A stretch of DNA of 64,000 bases, taken from an uncultured Spirochaetales bacterium (GTDB lineage: Bacteria > Spirochaetota > Spirochaetia > JAFGXN01). The notes under the pieces are model-generated. The model was not told the origin of the DNA. It saw only the letters and a list, made by a program, of their open reading frames with translations, and did no database searches. The translations under genes and the position numbers were made by a program. Positions 1 to 7,492 of the stretch are shown here, one piece after another. Each line of letters starts with the position of its first letter. Within the stretch, counting starts at the first letter, position 1. The stretch spans positions 212,671-276,670 of the forward strand of contig CASEOG010000001.1 in NCBI GenBank assembly GCA_949289575.1. The letters are read 5' to 3'.

Positions 1-189
1 ACGATGGAGCGCAAGTGTTAATTCCACCGTGCCGAGACTGGAAGCCAGATGTCCGCCGTTGCGTGTCGTTACGTCTATAATCAGGCTTCTGAGCTCTTTG
101 GCCAAATCTTTCAACTGATATCGATTCAGCTTTTTGACATCGGAAGGAGTCTCTATAAGAGATAAAACATCCTCCTTGTATTCTTTCAT
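1..189 (-). CDS. dxs: 1-deoxy-D-xylulose-5-phosphate synthase, N-terminal fragment
   Basis: The first 63 residues of DXS, cut by the window edge. DXS condenses pyruvate and glyceraldehyde 3-phosphate into DXP with thiamine diphosphate, the entry step of the cytosolic MEP isoprenoid pathway. The fragment reads from MKEYKEDVLSLIETPSDVKK through LAKELRSLIIDVTTRNGGHL to SSLGTVELTLALHR. The GGHLASSLG segment is the DXS N-terminal substrate/ThDP pocket with its conserved His. The start ATG at 189 has only a weak ribosome-binding site. It lies 18 bases after the stop of the small gene at 208-297, so the two are probably co-transcribed from the promoter at 325-354. ispG of the same pathway is at 53190. 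Identification is firm although most of the protein lies outside the window. Confidence 0.93.
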   Translation of the reverse strand, partial: MKEYKEDVLSLIETPSDVKKLNRYQLKDLAKELRSLIIDVTTRNGGHLASSLGTVELTLALHR

Positions 190-207
190 ACGCCGGCCCG
201 GTAACGT

Positions 208-297
208 TTATTTTTTCTTATGTCTGTTCTTTCTCAGTTTCTTCTTTCGTTTATGAGTTGCAATCTTATGCTTTTTTCTTTTTCGTCCGCAAGGCAC
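208..297 (-). CDS. 29-residue basic protein of the AURKAIP1/COX24 (bS22/mS38-like) ribosomal family
   Basis: A very short gene: GTG at 297-295, 29 codons, stop TAA at 210-208. The product starts MPCGRKRKKHKIATHK and ends KLRKNRHKKK, so about two thirds of the residues are Lys, Arg or His. This closely resembles the tiny proteins named AURKAIP1/COX24-domain proteins in Bacteroidetes and spirochaetes. Their relatives in mycobacteria (bS22) and mitochondria (mS38) sit on the small ribosomal subunit. An AGGAG ribosome-binding site lies 7 bases before the GTG, and a good sigma-70 promoter lies at 325-354. dxs follows after 18 bases. A ribosomal role is inferred from the family. The composition, start signals and promoter make it very unlikely to be chance. 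Confidence 0.85.
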   Translation of the reverse strand: MPCGRKRKKHKIATHKRKKKLRKNRHKKK

Positions 298-324
298 AGT
301 CTTTCTCCTTATTCTGATTTCTTC

Positions 325-354
325 ATATTATGCATAACTCGGGGAAAAAGTCAA
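325..354 (-). promoter_or_regulatory. sigma-70 promoter for the bS22-like gene and dxs
   Basis: A -35 box TTGACT at 354-349, an 18-base spacer and a -10 box TAATAT at 330-325. Transcription would start near 318, about 20 bases before the GTG. It lies between the murE stop and the small gene, so that pair has its own promoter. Confidence 0.75.
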
Positions 355-392
355 TTGATTTTCCCTTTTTCGGTAAGGAATTACGACGACTG

Positions 393-1892
393 TCAGCGCC
401 GTTCTCTCTGATCCAGAATCTCTTCGGCGACAGCCCGCTCGTTCCACGGAATCTTTCCTTCGGCCGTGATAATACACGATTCATGCCCTTTCCCGAGAAG
501 AATAACCGCGTCGTTTTCGGAGGCCGAAGCGATTGCTTTGCGTATAGCCTCTTTTCTGTCGGGAATCAGAAACAATGTTTCGTTTTCCGTTTTGTTCCTG
601 ATTCCGGCAGCAATCTCTTTCAGGATGACATTTCGATCTTCCAATCGCGGATCTTCATCCGTCAATATAATGATATCGGCATAACGGGAGGCAATTTCTC
701 CCTGAACGGGTCGTTTCTCCGTATCTCTTTCGCCGGCGCTTCCGAATACGGCAATCAGACGTCCGGAAACGGCCGCCCGCAATGCGGGGAAGACCGTTTC
801 GAAAGCCCCCGGTGTGTGCGCATAATCGACTATAACCTGAAACGGCTGTCCCCGATCGATACGGTTCATTCGTCCGTTGACCGGTTGAAGCCGGGGAAGC
901 AGCCCGATTAACCGGCTTTCCGGCTCGCCGGAAACGGCCGACGCCGCCGACACGGCCGCCATCAGATTCGAGATGTTAAAAAGCCCCGGCAGAACGGTCG
1001 CCGTCTCGAAAGTCCCGTCCTCTTTAACATGGAGACAAAATCGGGTCTCCGCTCCGTCGGTTTTTACACCGAAGGCGTACAAATCAGCCGCGGCATTTTT
1101 CATACTGTAAAACGACACCTGTTCGGGGCGGCACAATTCCGCAAAAAAAGAACCGTTCGAATCATCGGCATTAATGACGGCCCGCCCTCCCGGCTTCAGT
1201 TTTCGGAAAAGATTTCCCTTATCGTCGCGGTAACGTTCCATTGTGCCGTGAAATTCCAAATGCTCGTGAGAGAGATTGGTAAAAACGGCCGCATCGAACG
1301 AAACCGTTCCGAGACGGTTATTGACCGGCGACAGAGAATGGCTGGTTGTTTCCAGGACCGCTATTTCGGTTCCGGCTGCTGCCATTTCCGCCAAAAGCCG
1401 CTGCAGTTCGGGAGCTTCGGGCGTCGACTGCCGATACGGATTGGGTCGGATTTCATCACCGGCTTTATATTCGACTGTCGAAACAAAACCGCTTTTGTAT
1501 CCGGACAATTCCAGCAACTGATGAATCAGCGAAACCGTTGTCGATTTTCCGTCCGTACCGGTCACTCCGACAATCTTCATCTTTAATGCGGGATAATCGT
1601 AAAAAGCGGCCGAAATCGGCGCCATCGATCTCCGCGGAGAATCAACCCGAATCCAGGCAGCCCCGGGACGTTTTTCGACAGACGGATCGGAGTAAACCAC
1701 AGCGGCGGCCCCCGCATCGAGGGCCGCTCCGATAAACAGATGACCGTCACTGTGTGTTCCGTCGGTTGCAAAAAAAAGATTTCCCGGTTCGACCAGACGG
1801 GAATCGTAACATAACCCTGTAATGACCGTCTGCGGATCTCCGTAAAAATCGACGGCACCGGCAGCCGGGAGAATATCGTTTACAGTTTTCAT
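393..1892 (-). CDS. murE: UDP-N-acetylmuramoyl-tripeptide synthetase MurE
   Basis: A 499-residue cytosolic ligase that adds the third amino acid to UDP-MurNAc-dipeptide with ATP. The Mur N-terminal domain covers about residues 20-100. The P-loop GVTGTDGKST is at 109-118, in a GTDGKS form instead of the common GTNGKT. The substrate segment STPEAPEL is near 156-163, and NLSHEHLEFHGT with the Lys to be carbamylated (DDKGNLF) is near 206-229. The specificity loop reads DEDPR at 412-416, where diaminopimelate enzymes have DNPR. Treponema peptidoglycan is reported to contain ornithine, so the substrate should not be assumed to be diaminopimelate. The gene follows bioB after 26 bases with an AGGAGT site, and seems to be the last gene of the superoxide reductase - YhcH - bioB - murE run. 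Confidence 0.95.
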   Translation of the reverse strand: MKTVNDILPAAGAVDFYGDPQTVITGLCYDSRLVEPGNLFFATDGTHSDGHLFIGAALDAGAAAVVYSDPSVEKRPGAAWIRVDSPRRSMAPISAAFYDYPALKMKIVGVTGTDGKSTTVSLIHQLLELSGYKSGFVSTVEYKAGDEIRPNPYRQSTPEAPELQRLLAEMAAAGTEIAVLETTSHSLSPVNNRLGTVSFDAAVFTNLSHEHLEFHGTMERYRDDKGNLFRKLKPGGRAVINADDSNGSFFAELCRPEQVSFYSMKNAAADLYAFGVKTDGAETRFCLHVKEDGTFETATVLPGLFNISNLMAAVSAASAVSGEPESRLIGLLPRLQPVNGRMNRIDRGQPFQVIVDYAHTPGAFETVFPALRAAVSGRLIAVFGSAGERDTEKRPVQGEIASRYADIIILTDEDPRLEDRNVILKEIAAGIRNKTENETLFLIPDRKEAIRKAIASASENDAVILLGKGHESCIITAEGKIPWNERAVAEEILDQRERR

Positions 1893-1918
1893 ACTCAGAC
1901 TGTACTCCTAACTAAAAT

Positions 1919-2878
1919 TCAGACAGAGCCCCTGATTTCGGCTATAAAAGCCCGATCGTCGGCGGCACACCCGCCCGAAGTCGTCAGCAGGTTTCCCGTA
2001 ATGGCAGCATTGGCTCCCGCTTTCAGAAGAAATTTGCCCGCTTCAGGCAACGCTGTTCTTCCTCCGGCCAGACGCAAAAAAGCGGTCGGCAGCAGCAGAC
2101 GGAACAGAGCAAAAACACGGCACGCCGTTTCCGCCGAGGGGGCCGGCAACGAACCGAAAGCCGTTCCCGGAATCGGAGACAGGAAGTTCAGCGGAATCGA
2201 CCGGATTTTCAGTGCTCTCAACTCCAGTGCCATCTCGACCCGGTCCTGCCATGTTTCTCCCATTCCGATAATACCGCCGCTGCACACTTCCAGTCCGGAG
2301 GCCTGTGCTTCGCGAATCGATCTGATTTTTTCATCATAAGAATGAGTCGTACAGACAAACGGAAAATAACGACGGGATGTTTCCAGATTACAGTGATACC
2401 TTTTCACCCCGGCCTCAACCAGGAGCCCGAACTCCTCCGAACGCAGCAATCCGTGCGAACAGCAGAGTCCGACAGTACCGGTTTCACTCCATTTCTTATA
2501 CAAAGGGACAAGGCGTCGGATTTCACCGGCAGACAGGGCACGCCCCGATGTGACAACCGAAAAATAATCCAGACGCTGCCGACAGGCCGACGAAAAGGCT
2601 TCGTCAAGAAATTCTCCGTCCTTTAACGGATAATATTCCGATGCCGTTTTATAAAACGAGGATTGCGCGCAGTAGCGGCAATCCTCACTGCAACGACCCG
2701 ACTTCCCGTTGACAATCGCACACAGTTCGTATTCGGGGGCGAACATATTCTGAACCCGAAACACCACATCGGTCAGCTCATCGAGAGGCGCCCCGGCGGC
2801 ACCGAGTGCCTCTTCCCCGGAAAGCGGTTCTCCGTCTGCCAGCTTTTTCTCCAAATAACGAAAATCACAAAGACTCAT
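1919..2878 (-). CDS. bioB: biotin synthase BioB
   Basis: A 319-residue radical SAM enzyme that inserts sulfur into dethiobiotin, the last step of biotin synthesis. The [4Fe-4S] motif CSEDCRYC has Cys63, Cys67 and Cys70. Downstream segments typical of BioB are TSGRALS, LCCSHGLL, the cluster Cys in EVCSGGIIGMGE, and a terminal RLAGGR carrying the Arg that ligates the second cluster. The length is normal. The start ATG at 2878 overlaps the end of the YhcH-like gene by 14 bases, so translation is probably coupled. No other biotin genes (bioA, bioD, bioF) are in the window, so the dethiobiotin must be made or taken up by genes elsewhere. Confidence 0.95.
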   Translation of the reverse strand: MSLCDFRYLEKKLADGEPLSGEEALGAAGAPLDELTDVVFRVQNMFAPEYELCAIVNGKSGRCSEDCRYCAQSSFYKTASEYYPLKDGEFLDEAFSSACRQRLDYFSVVTSGRALSAGEIRRLVPLYKKWSETGTVGLCCSHGLLRSEEFGLLVEAGVKRYHCNLETSRRYFPFVCTTHSYDEKIRSIREAQASGLEVCSGGIIGMGETWQDRVEMALELRALKIRSIPLNFLSPIPGTAFGSLPAPSAETACRVFALFRLLLPTAFLRLAGGRTALPEAGKFLLKAGANAAITGNLLTTSGGCAADDRAFIAEIRGSV

Positions 2879-3338
2879 TTTCGAAAACAGCGGCCGATGC
2901 TTTTACGACGATTTTCCTGACCGTTTCGGGCTCTCCGACAGCCAGCTGCGGAGCGTGAGCATCATCCGTAAAGTAGAGCGAGAAAAAACCGGGTCGAAGA
3001 ATCAGTTCGTTCTTCCGTTCGGGAAAGCAGTAGAGCGCTGCCTCGCATTCACTGTTATACGGCACCGACTCGGTCATCTCGGGACGGTAGTAAAACTCCT
3101 GTTTCTCTTCTCCGTAAACCAGAAAATGAAGATCGAGATACTGATTGTGCGCCTCCAAAACCGCATCGTTTCTCGTTTTTGTCGGATATTCGGAAACAAA
3201 GGCAAACAGCCGGTCCCCGTCAATTTCATGGCGTCCTGTCGGGGTCTCCCGATTCACCGATGAAACAAACTCGTAAATCCGACGGGCATCGTCTCTGTTC
3301 ATATAACGGGAAAGATTTTCCGACCGGTCAAAGATCAT
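2865..3338 (-). CDS. YhcH/YjgK/YiaL family protein
   Basis: A 157-residue protein of the cupin-like YhcH/YjgK/YiaL family, which also includes the EbgC beta-galactosidase subunit. Members are linked to the handling of sugars such as sialic acid or 2,3-diketo-L-gulonate, but the reaction is often unknown. Family marks are EAHNQYLDLHFLV, the metal-binding His-rich centre, and the closing strand around FTDDAHAPQLAVGEPETVRK. The ATG at 3338 is chosen because it overlaps the TGA of the superoxide reductase gene (ATGA) and has a GGAAGG site upstream. An in-frame ATG 24 bases earlier lies inside that gene and is less likely. Its link to the neighbouring genes is unclear. Confidence 0.85.
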   Translation of the reverse strand: MIFDRSENLSRYMNRDDARRIYEFVSSVNRETPTGRHEIDGDRLFAFVSEYPTKTRNDAVLEAHNQYLDLHFLVYGEEKQEFYYRPEMTESVPYNSECEAALYCFPERKNELILRPGFFSLYFTDDAHAPQLAVGEPETVRKIVVKASAAVFENESL

Positions 3339-3718
3339 AATTTTTTTCCTTCCGATTTCCAAAGTCCGTGAAGATTACAATATTCGTAAACGATAAACGG
3401 GCCCTCACTTTCGAGCGTGAAAACCGCTTCGGGCCGGTCGTCTTTCGTCAGCTTCCGGATATCGATTCTTCCGTTTGCGGAAAGAGCAATCCACTGAATC
3501 AGATGTTCCTCCGTCATCGGATGGGCAACTTCTCCGACCTTAACCGCAACTTCGTTACCGGAAACTCCGATAACGGGAACATGTTTTTCGGCTGCTCCGT
3601 CCGTTTCTCCCGCTTTCAGAAGTTTCATCGGCTCTCCGCAACAAACGGGATTCACCGATCCGTCGTTGATAACATAAACCAAATTACCGCAATGGGCACA
3701 TCTGTAAAATAAATCCAT
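3335..3718 (-). CDS. dfx: superoxide reductase (desulfoferrodoxin)
   Basis: A 127-residue cytosolic superoxide reductase that reduces superoxide to hydrogen peroxide using electrons from rubredoxin-like donors. The N-terminal desulforedoxin domain keeps all four iron ligands, Cys7, Cys10, Cys26 and Cys27 (CAHC, then CC). The catalytic centre II has EKHVP (His46), GEVAHPM (His66), EEHLIQW (His72) and a C-terminal YEYCNLHGLW with Cys114 and His117. It is therefore a complete two-iron enzyme, whereas T. pallidum neelaredoxin is reported to lack a functional centre I. An AGGAG site precedes the ATG and a promoter lies at 3736-3764. It is the first gene of a minus-strand run with YhcH, bioB and murE. 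Confidence 0.95.
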   Translation of the reverse strand: MDLFYRCAHCGNLVYVINDGSVNPVCCGEPMKLLKAGETDGAAEKHVPVIGVSGNEVAVKVGEVAHPMTEEHLIQWIALSANGRIDIRKLTKDDRPEAVFTLESEGPFIVYEYCNLHGLWKSEGKKL

Positions 3719-3735
3719 CTGTCTCTCCTGTAAGT

Positions 3736-3764
3736 AATATAAATCTTTTCCTGTTTTTATACAA
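3736..3764 (-). promoter_or_regulatory. sigma-70 promoter for the superoxide reductase run
   Basis: A -35 box TTGTAT at 3764-3759, a 17-base spacer and a -10 box TATATT at 3741-3736. The leader is about 10 bases and carries an AGGAG site. It lies between the GH16 stop and the superoxide reductase start. Confidence 0.65.
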
Positions 3765-3787
3765 GAAAAAGCGGCTCCGTTGCCCGT

Positions 3788-4843
3788 TTATTTTACCGGA
3801 TAATCTCCGTATACCACACCGGCCTGCCCGGCTGCCTTTTTCAGTCCGTCGGTTGTATAATGAGCGTACCAGTCAATCTGCATATTGTCGTAAGATTTTT
3901 CCAGTTTATCGATTTCGGGATATCCGGCCCATGCAAAATCGAGACCGCCGACCTCATTGGAAAAAATCATATTCATCGGAATCGGAGAGATAATCTCATG
4001 ATTTCTTTCAATGCTTTTCCGTTTAGCGGAATTCAGCAGTTCGTCGGGACCGCCTTCCGCGGTAAAATAACAGAGCAGCTCCCAGTTGCAGTAATAGGCA
4101 ACCGTTGTTCCGGTCCACAGAATCGCATAGGTATTCCACTTGTTAACGGAAGGAACCGTATGCTCTTTTGTTGCCGATGTACGCAGATTGCCGTGCGGCC
4201 AGTGTGTTGTTGTGTCATATTTGTTGTTCGTCTTCGGATATTCGAAAATATCAAATTCGTAAGCCAGACTCTCGTCTTTCGGATCGACGCCCCAAAACCA
4301 GAAGGCATTCCAATGTCCGGTGGAATCTTTTTTCATCCTGATTCGGGCAACAAAAAGACCGTAGAGATCCTTTTCTTTCTTTTCGACAGCTCCGGAAACG
4401 GCAGCCTTTTTGTCTCCGCCGAATTTTGTCGGTGTTTTATCGGGCTTTGTGACCTCGGAAAACTCCTCTGCCGTCAGATTGGCCTTTAAAATTTCCTCTA
4501 CCTGATTTCCTGTCCGGACCTGCGTCGTCACATTCAGCATTCCGTCACGCAGAAACACCATATCGGGAAGCCAGTAAGTACTGCGGCGCGGAGTACAGGA
4601 TGTCACCCACTCCTCCTCAAAGCGGGTCTTTTCGGTATCATCAAAACCGATTCCGTACTGGTATTTATATTTTTCGCCGCCGATTTCGACAAATTCGGGC
4701 GGATTATTGACGCCGTCTGTCTCTTTATACGCCGAATCGGGGTTCAGGCCGTATTCCGCTTTTGTCTGAATCGTCGGGATTCCGCAGGACACCGCTAAAA
4801 TCAAAGCAAGAATCAAAACCGAATGTTTTTTTAACTGACTCAT
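3788..4843 (-). CDS. GH16-family glycoside hydrolase lipoprotein
   Basis: A 351-residue secreted lipoprotein with a glycoside hydrolase family 16 fold. The signal peptide ends in the lipobox AVSC with Cys20. The catalytic signature EFDIFE at about 196-201 matches the family ExDxxE, with Glu nucleophile and Glu acid/base. Aromatic residues typical of a beta-jelly-roll glycan cleft are present (NAFWFWGVDP, THWPHGN, NKWNTYAILWTG). Family members cut beta-1,3/1,4-glucans, agar or carrageenan; I cannot fix the substrate. A charged Lys-rich insert lies near 120-160. The ATG at 4843 is chosen because AAGGAG sits 7 bases before it; earlier in-frame ATGs have no such site. It is transcribed alone, divergently from the FAD oxidoreductase. 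Confidence 0.85.
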   Translation of the reverse strand: MSQLKKHSVLILALILAVSCGIPTIQTKAEYGLNPDSAYKETDGVNNPPEFVEIGGEKYKYQYGIGFDDTEKTRFEEEWVTSCTPRRSTYWLPDMVFLRDGMLNVTTQVRTGNQVEEILKANLTAEEFSEVTKPDKTPTKFGGDKKAAVSGAVEKKEKDLYGLFVARIRMKKDSTGHWNAFWFWGVDPKDESLAYEFDIFEYPKTNNKYDTTTHWPHGNLRTSATKEHTVPSVNKWNTYAILWTGTTVAYYCNWELLCYFTAEGGPDELLNSAKRKSIERNHEIISPIPMNMIFSNEVGGLDFAWAGYPEIDKLEKSYDNMQIDWYAHYTTDGLKKAAGQAGVVYGDYPVK

Positions 4844-4862
4844 ATCAATCTCCTTTTTAATC

Positions 4863-4890
4863 ATCATACCATACTTTTTTATCAACGCAA
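4863..4890 (-). promoter_or_regulatory. probable promoter of the GH16 lipoprotein gene
   Basis: A -35 box TTGCGT at 4890-4885, a 16-base spacer and a -10 box TATGAT at 4868-4863, about 20 bases before the chosen ATG. The -10 is good and the -35 moderate. Confidence 0.5.
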
Positions 4891-4924
4891 GAAAAATTTT
4901 ATGGAACAAATCTCTTTTTTCCTC

Positions 4925-4930
4925 TATAAT
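4925..4930 (+). promoter_or_regulatory. -10 box for the FAD oxidoreductase gene
   Basis: A perfect TATAAT 17 bases before the start ATG, followed by a GAGGAG site. The sequence at the -35 position (about 4902-4907) is poor, so the promoter may need an activator. It shares a 104-base divergent region with the GH16 gene. Confidence 0.5.
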
Positions 4931-4947
4931 TATCTGAGGAGATTCCT

Positions 4948-6108
4948 ATGAACCGATATGTCATCATCGGAGCCGGTAATGCCGGGCTCGAAGCCGCTTC
5001 GACGCTTTTGGACAAAGATGTGGAAGCCCGCGTTGATTTATTCAATGCCGAAGCCGATTTACCTTATTATCGTCCTCAGCTGACAAAAATTATCGATGAT
5101 TTATCCAAGCTCAAACCGGTTAAACCGAAATCGTTTTTTTCCGCCCCGGGACTTCATTTTCACCCGGAAACCGATGTCAAATCGGTCGACACTGCGGAAA
5201 AACGGATTACCGCCGGCGGAAAAATATATCCGTACGACAAACTGATTTTCTGTTGCGGTGCCGATCCGGCACTGCCTCCGATTCAGAATCCCGGGAAGGC
5301 CCGTCTTTTTTCGATCCGTTCGTTTGCCGATGTCCAAAAACTTCATGTGGCCGCCAAGAGCCGCCGTACGGCTGCCGTCATCGGAGGCGGTCCCCTCGGT
5401 CTGGAAACGGCCGAATCACTGACAAGACTCGGTCTTCACGTCACCGTTTACGAAATTTTTACCCGAATTCTGGGGCGGCAGACCGATAACGAAGCGTCCC
5501 GCGTTCTGACCGAATTTCTCAAATCAAACGGCATTTCTTTTTCCGTCGGCAGTCAGTTTTCGATTACGGGGGCCCATCACATCGCCCCTCACGGCGAACT
5601 GCCGCGGCAAACCGATGTCATTGTTGTTTCGGCAGGCATCGCCCCCAGAACGCGTCTGGCCTCCGAATGCGGACTCGAAGTTGCCAAAGGCATTGTCGTT
5701 AACGACAGAATGCAGACTTCGCTGCCCGATATTTACGCAGCCGGCGACTGCACCGAATGGAACGGCTCGCTGTGCGGAATGTGGCTCCCGGCCGGGGAGC
5801 AGGGCCGCACGGCTGCCGCCAATGCTGCCGGTGAAACCGCCGTTTACGTACCGAAAGCCGGAAAGATGATGCTGAATCTTTTCGGCAGGACGATTTTATC
5901 CATCGGCACTCCGGAACCGAAAGGGGACAGCGGCCAGGCCGTTTCGTTTGTCAACAAAAAAAACGGTTCGTATTTAAGACTCTTCACGGACGGAACCCGC
6001 TGTACGGGCCTTTTTTTCCTCGGCCAGCCCGCCGAAGCGGCACAGACCGTCACCGTTTTCGGCAAACCGACCGACGGAACCGCATCCCCGCTGAACGGAT
6101 TCGAATAA
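4948..6108 (+). CDS. NAD(P)/FAD-dependent oxidoreductase (rubredoxin-reductase-like)
   Basis: A 386-residue pyridine-nucleotide-disulfide oxidoreductase fold protein. The FAD-binding site YVIIGAGNAGLEAA is at the N-terminus, a second dinucleotide site AAVIGGGPLGLETAESL is near 147-163, and the FAD contact DIYAAGDCTEW is near 263-273. There is no redox CxxxxC pair in the active-site region, so it is not a disulfide reductase. It best fits NADH oxidase or NADH:rubredoxin/ferredoxin reductase-type enzymes. The superoxide reductase gene 1.2 kb away suggests a possible role in supplying electrons through rubredoxin, but that is inference. It has its own -10 box and ribosome-binding site, and paaK follows after 72 bases with a separate promoter. 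Confidence 0.85.
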   Translation: MNRYVIIGAGNAGLEAASTLLDKDVEARVDLFNAEADLPYYRPQLTKIIDDLSKLKPVKPKSFFSAPGLHFHPETDVKSVDTAEKRITAGGKIYPYDKLIFCCGADPALPPIQNPGKARLFSIRSFADVQKLHVAAKSRRTAAVIGGGPLGLETAESLTRLGLHVTVYEIFTRILGRQTDNEASRVLTEFLKSNGISFSVGSQFSITGAHHIAPHGELPRQTDVIVVSAGIAPRTRLASECGLEVAKGIVVNDRMQTSLPDIYAAGDCTEWNGSLCGMWLPAGEQGRTAAANAAGETAVYVPKAGKMMLNLFGRTILSIGTPEPKGDSGQAVSFVNKKNGSYLRLFTDGTRCTGLFFLGQPAEAAQTVTVFGKPTDGTASPLNGFE

Positions 6109-6132
6109 AAGAGCTTTCCTCTGTAAAAATTC

Positions 6133-6161
6133 TTGACCAACATCGGAGTGTCCGCTATTAT
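6133..6161 (+). promoter_or_regulatory. sigma-70 promoter for paaK-ACT
   Basis: A -35 box TTGACC at 6133-6138, a 17-base spacer and a -10 box TATTAT at 6156-6161. AAGGAG follows 6 bases before the paaK ATG. Confidence 0.65.
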
Positions 6162-6180
6162 AACGGTATAAGGAGTTATT

Positions 6181-7482
6181 ATGATTTTTAACCCGACTGC
6201 CGAATGTATGCCGACGGAAGAGCGGAAAGCTCTGCAGCTGAAAAAACTTCAGGAGACAGTCAGCCGCGCATACAAAAACTGTGCATTTTATAAAGACAAA
6301 TTGGATCGGGCCGGCATCAAACCCGATGATATTCGATCTCTGGAGGACATTGCAAGAATTCCGTTTACGACAAAGGATGAACTGCGGGAAACCTACCCCT
6401 ACGGGCTGCTGTCCGTTCCGCTTTCGGAAATCAAGGAAATTCACACCTCCAGCGGGACGACCGGTATTCCCGTCGTGGGGGCCTACACCGAACACGACTT
6501 AAAAATGTGGGGAGAATCGGCTGCCCGTTGTCTGGCCATGACGGGTGCTACCCGGGACGATGTCATTCAAAACGGTTACGGATACGGGCTGTTTACGGGC
6601 GGACTGGGGATTCACCACGGCGGCCGGACGCTCGGCGCCACCGTCATTCCGATTTCCGCCGGAAACACACCGAGACATCTTCAAATGATCAAAGATTTCG
6701 GAACAACAACACTGACATGCACCCCTTCCTACGCTCTCTATTTGGCAGAAGCGGCTCAGGAAGCCGGTCTCGACCTGAAAGAAACCAAACTGTGCCGGGG
6801 ACTCTTCGGCGCCGAACCGTGGAGCGAAAATATGCGACTCCAAATCGAAAAACGGCTGAACATTAAAGCTTACGATATCTACGGTTTAACGGAAATTGTC
6901 GGACCGGGCGTGGCCTGCGAATGCACGGAGCAGCACGGGCTTCATGTTCAGGAAGATTTTTTCTACCCCGAAATCATCGACCCGGAAACGGGGGAAGTTC
7001 TTCCCGAAGGGGAAAAAGGGGAACTGGTTTTTACGACAATCGATAAAACGGGAGCACCGCTTCTGCGCTACCGGACCAAAGACATCACCTATCTGTTCCG
7101 CGAACCGTGCGCCTGCGGCCGCACCACAGTCCGTATTCACCGCCTGATGGGACGCAACGACGATATGCTGATTATCCGCGGCGTTAATGTCTTCCCGTCC
7201 CAAATCGAAGAAATTCTGGCTGCCACAAAAGGGCTCCAACCCCACTACCAGATCATCGTCGACAGGACCGGCAACCACTTGGATTCCATCGAACTGCGGG
7301 TCGAAGTCGATGAATCGATTTTTTCCGACGAAACCAAAAAGATGGAAGCAATCCGGCAAAATCTGGCGGAAATTATCAAAAGCAGACTCGGAATCAATAC
7401 AAAAATCACGCTGATGGAACCGAAGTCAATCGAGCGAAGCATCGGCAAAGCCCAGCGCGTCATCGACAGACGGAAAATTTAA
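6181..7482 (+). CDS. paaK: phenylacetate-CoA ligase family protein PaaK
   Basis: A 433-residue adenylate-forming enzyme that activates an aryl acid such as phenylacetate to its CoA thioester, with ATP giving AMP and PPi. The AMP-binding P-loop TSSGTTGIP is near residue 97, and the adenine/acid-pocket motif YDIYGLTEIVGPGVACE is near 230. The hinge and C-terminal PaaK domain (RYRTKDIT, then GRNDDMLIIRGVNVFPSQIE) are intact. The length is typical of the family. An ACT-domain gene follows after 10 bases, a pairing common in anaerobes, where indolepyruvate ferredoxin oxidoreductase genes are often also adjacent. Here those genes are absent. Fermentation of aromatic amino acids is the likely context, by inference. 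Confidence 0.92.
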   Translation: MIFNPTAECMPTEERKALQLKKLQETVSRAYKNCAFYKDKLDRAGIKPDDIRSLEDIARIPFTTKDELRETYPYGLLSVPLSEIKEIHTSSGTTGIPVVGAYTEHDLKMWGESAARCLAMTGATRDDVIQNGYGYGLFTGGLGIHHGGRTLGATVIPISAGNTPRHLQMIKDFGTTTLTCTPSYALYLAEAAQEAGLDLKETKLCRGLFGAEPWSENMRLQIEKRLNIKAYDIYGLTEIVGPGVACECTEQHGLHVQEDFFYPEIIDPETGEVLPEGEKGELVFTTIDKTGAPLLRYRTKDITYLFREPCACGRTTVRIHRLMGRNDDMLIIRGVNVFPSQIEEILAATKGLQPHYQIIVDRTGNHLDSIELRVEVDESIFSDETKKMEAIRQNLAEIIKSRLGINTKITLMEPKSIERSIGKAQRVIDRRKI

Positions 7483-7492
7483 GGAGGCGGGA

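Noticed and set aside
3339..3362. Longer start of the YhcH-like protein
   Set aside because: The earlier ATG at 3362 lies within the superoxide reductase gene without a ribosome-binding site. The ATGA overlap at 3338 is better supported.
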